A DNA stretch of 5,386 nt from an uncultured Lachnospiraceae bacterium (GTDB lineage: Bacteria; Bacillota_A; Clostridia; Lachnospirales; Lachnospiraceae). The stretch lies in NCBI GenBank assembly GCA_905200565.1, contig CAJKKX010000192.1, positions 1-5,386 on the forward strand, given 5' to 3'. A program made the translations under genes and the position numbers. Below are positions 4,484 through 5,386 of the stretch, piece by piece. Each line of letters starts with the position of its first letter. Within the stretch, counting starts at the first letter, position 1. Under the pieces are notes generated by a model. The model saw nothing but the letters and a program-made list of their open reading frames with translations, made no database searches and was not told where the DNA came from.

Positions 4484-5386
4484 ATGAAAAGAAAAGAGTT
4501 GTTAAGAAGGGCTTCGGCAGCAGGTCTGGCAGCGATCGTGGCAGTGGGTACAAGTGCGTGCCAGCAGACGAAGAAGGAAACCGGGGCGCCGACGGAAGCA
4601 GTGACGGAGGCGGCGGCAACCGATGCAGCGCAGACGGAAACCGAAGCCAGGGAAACGGAAACCGCGGCGGAAACGGAGACGGCAGCCGAAGCGGTGGCAG
4701 CGGCGGAAGAGACGGCAAACGAAGCAGAGGCGGCGGAAGAGACAGCATCCGAAGCGGCAGAAGAAGCGAAAACTGACGCGGACGGCGCTGCAGCGAGCCG
4801 CTACCAGGTAACGGAAGAAAACCAGAACAAGGAGCTGGTGATGAACGACCAGCCGGAATCCTCCTACTGGTTCCCGGAGCAGCTTCTTGAGTGGAATGCA
4901 GAAGAGGACGAGGATCTGGAGTATAATGTCAGCACGGTTCCGCTGGCAAAGCGTGTGGATAAGGAAAATCTGACTCCGGTAAACAGCACGCAGAACACGG
5001 ACACGAAGGTGATGGCGATCTCCATCATGAACTCCAGCACGAGCGGAAATGCGCCCCACGGTCTCAATTCGGCTAACTGCAACATCTTTACTTACTGGCA
5101 GTATGTGGATGAACTGGTATACTGGGGTGGCTCTTCGGGCGAAGGTCTGATCGTTCCGCCAAGCCCGGATGTGACAGATTTAGGACACAAGAACGGTGTT
5201 CCGGTAATTGGTACTGTATTCTTCCCGCAGGGCGTTGCAGGCGGCAGGATGGAGTGGCTGAACACTTTCCTTGCGCAGGCTGAGGATGGAAGCTTCCCGA
5301 TGGCGGACAAGCTGATCGAGGTGGCGCAGACCTATGGCTTTGACGGCTGGTTCATCAACCAGGAGACGGAGGGCACCGAGGAGGAG
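4484..5386 (+). CDS. Endo-beta-N-acetylglucosaminidase, GH85, lipoprotein; 3' end outside window
   Basis: The frame is open to the last base (301 codons seen). GH85 enzymes cut between the two core GlcNAc residues of N-glycans, releasing the glycan from the protein. Residues 1-26 are a lipoprotein signal (basic MKRKELLRR, alanine-rich core, lipobox TSAC with Cys26), so the enzyme should be lipid-anchored outside the membrane. Residues 27-105 are a low-complexity linker of Ala, Glu and Thr. The catalytic domain starts near 125 (SSYWFPEQLLEWN), with YWQYVDELVYWGG, EGLIVPP and NGVPVIGTVFFPQG, all typical of GH85. FDGWFINQETEG ends the view: Asn292 and Glu294 match the Asn/Glu pair known to work in the substrate-assisted GH85 mechanism. 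The start is supported by GGGAG at 4474-4478, five bases upstream. GH85 proteins usually run 600-1000 residues or more, so much of this one is missing. An upstream terminator implies its own transcript. Confidence 0.93.
   Translation, partial: MKRKELLRRASAAGLAAIVAVGTSACQQTKKETGAPTEAVTEAAATDAAQTETEARETETAAETETAAEAVAAAEETANEAEAAEETASEAAEEAKTDADGAAASRYQVTEENQNKELVMNDQPESSYWFPEQLLEWNAEEDEDLEYNVSTVPLAKRVDKENLTPVNSTQNTDTKVMAISIMNSSTSGNAPHGLNSANCNIFTYWQYVDELVYWGGSSGEGLIVPPSPDVTDLGHKNGVPVIGTVFFPQGVAGGRMEWLNTFLAQAEDGSFPMADKLIEVAQTYGFDGWFINQETEGTEEE
4701..4760 (+). repeat. Two imperfect 30-base tandem units inside the GH85 linker
   Basis: The unit beginning CGGCGGAAGAGAC starts at 4701 and again at 4731, and the two copies share most of their 30 bases. 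Each encodes ten residues of the form AEETA-x-EA-x-x. The surrounding linker (about 4590-4795) is built from the same few codons (GAA, GCG, GCA, ACG), which suggests growth by slippage or unequal exchange. Confidence 0.65.

Noticed and set aside
4558..4811. Plus-strand frames giving Gly/Arg/Ser- or Lys/Arg-rich peptides
   Set aside because: They are shifted readings of the same low-complexity linker of the GH85 gene and have no independent start signals.
4502..5059. Long minus-strand open frames rich in Arg, Pro, Leu and Cys over the GH85 linker
   Set aside because: They are the antisense of the repetitive GAA/GCG/ACG codons of the linker. They have no ribosome site or family resemblance, and the plus frame is clearly the coding one.
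1..5386. tRNA, rRNA, CRISPR array, insertion sequence or attachment site
   Set aside because: No cloverleaf, no regularly spaced repeats, no transposase or integrase frame and no paired terminal inverted repeats were seen. The junction near 3115 lacks flanking duplications that would point to a specific mobile element.

Overview
The window looks like part of a gut Firmicutes chromosome, most likely a Lachnospiraceae (Blautia/Ruminococcus/Clostridium XIVa type). This is a judgement from protein style, not a search. The support is strong AGGAGG ribosome sites, moderate G+C, a GH3 glucosidase with a long C-terminal tail typical of that group, and a lipoprotein endo-beta-N-acetylglucosaminidase.

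Layout. (1) 1-3114, plus strand: a tight three-gene run. It holds the 3' end of a GH3 glycosidase, a GtrA-like multi-span membrane protein, and a membrane-anchored type-B carboxylesterase. The gaps are 25 and 53 bases and contain no terminator, so this is probably one operon for processing acylated glycosides or other glycans. (2) 3115-3567: about 450 bases with no convincing full gene. Its left part reads on the minus strand as a complete gene start: palindrome, -35/-10, ideal ribosome site and nine codons (MKIAVICAN). It then breaks off next to the esterase stop codon, so it looks like the fossil of a lost NAD(P)-binding oxidoreductase gene. Its right part has hairpins, a repeated 9-mer and a plausible plus-strand promoter. 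(3) 3568-4416: a two-gene operon, a 90-residue helical protein of unknown function and a YunG-like 144-residue protein with a conserved-looking Cys/His/Asp set. A very good intrinsic terminator closes it. (4) 4484 to the window end: the 5' part of a GH85 endo-beta-N-acetylglucosaminidase lipoprotein, cut by the window just after the catalytic Asn-Gln-Glu.

The genes that can be interpreted point to glycan use at the cell surface. GH85 would release N-glycans from glycoproteins outside the cell, the anchored esterase would remove acyl groups at the membrane, and the GH3 enzyme would cleave sugars from the resulting glycosides. That joint role is inferred from neighbourhood only. I saw no RNA gene of a known family, no CRISPR array and no complete mobile element.
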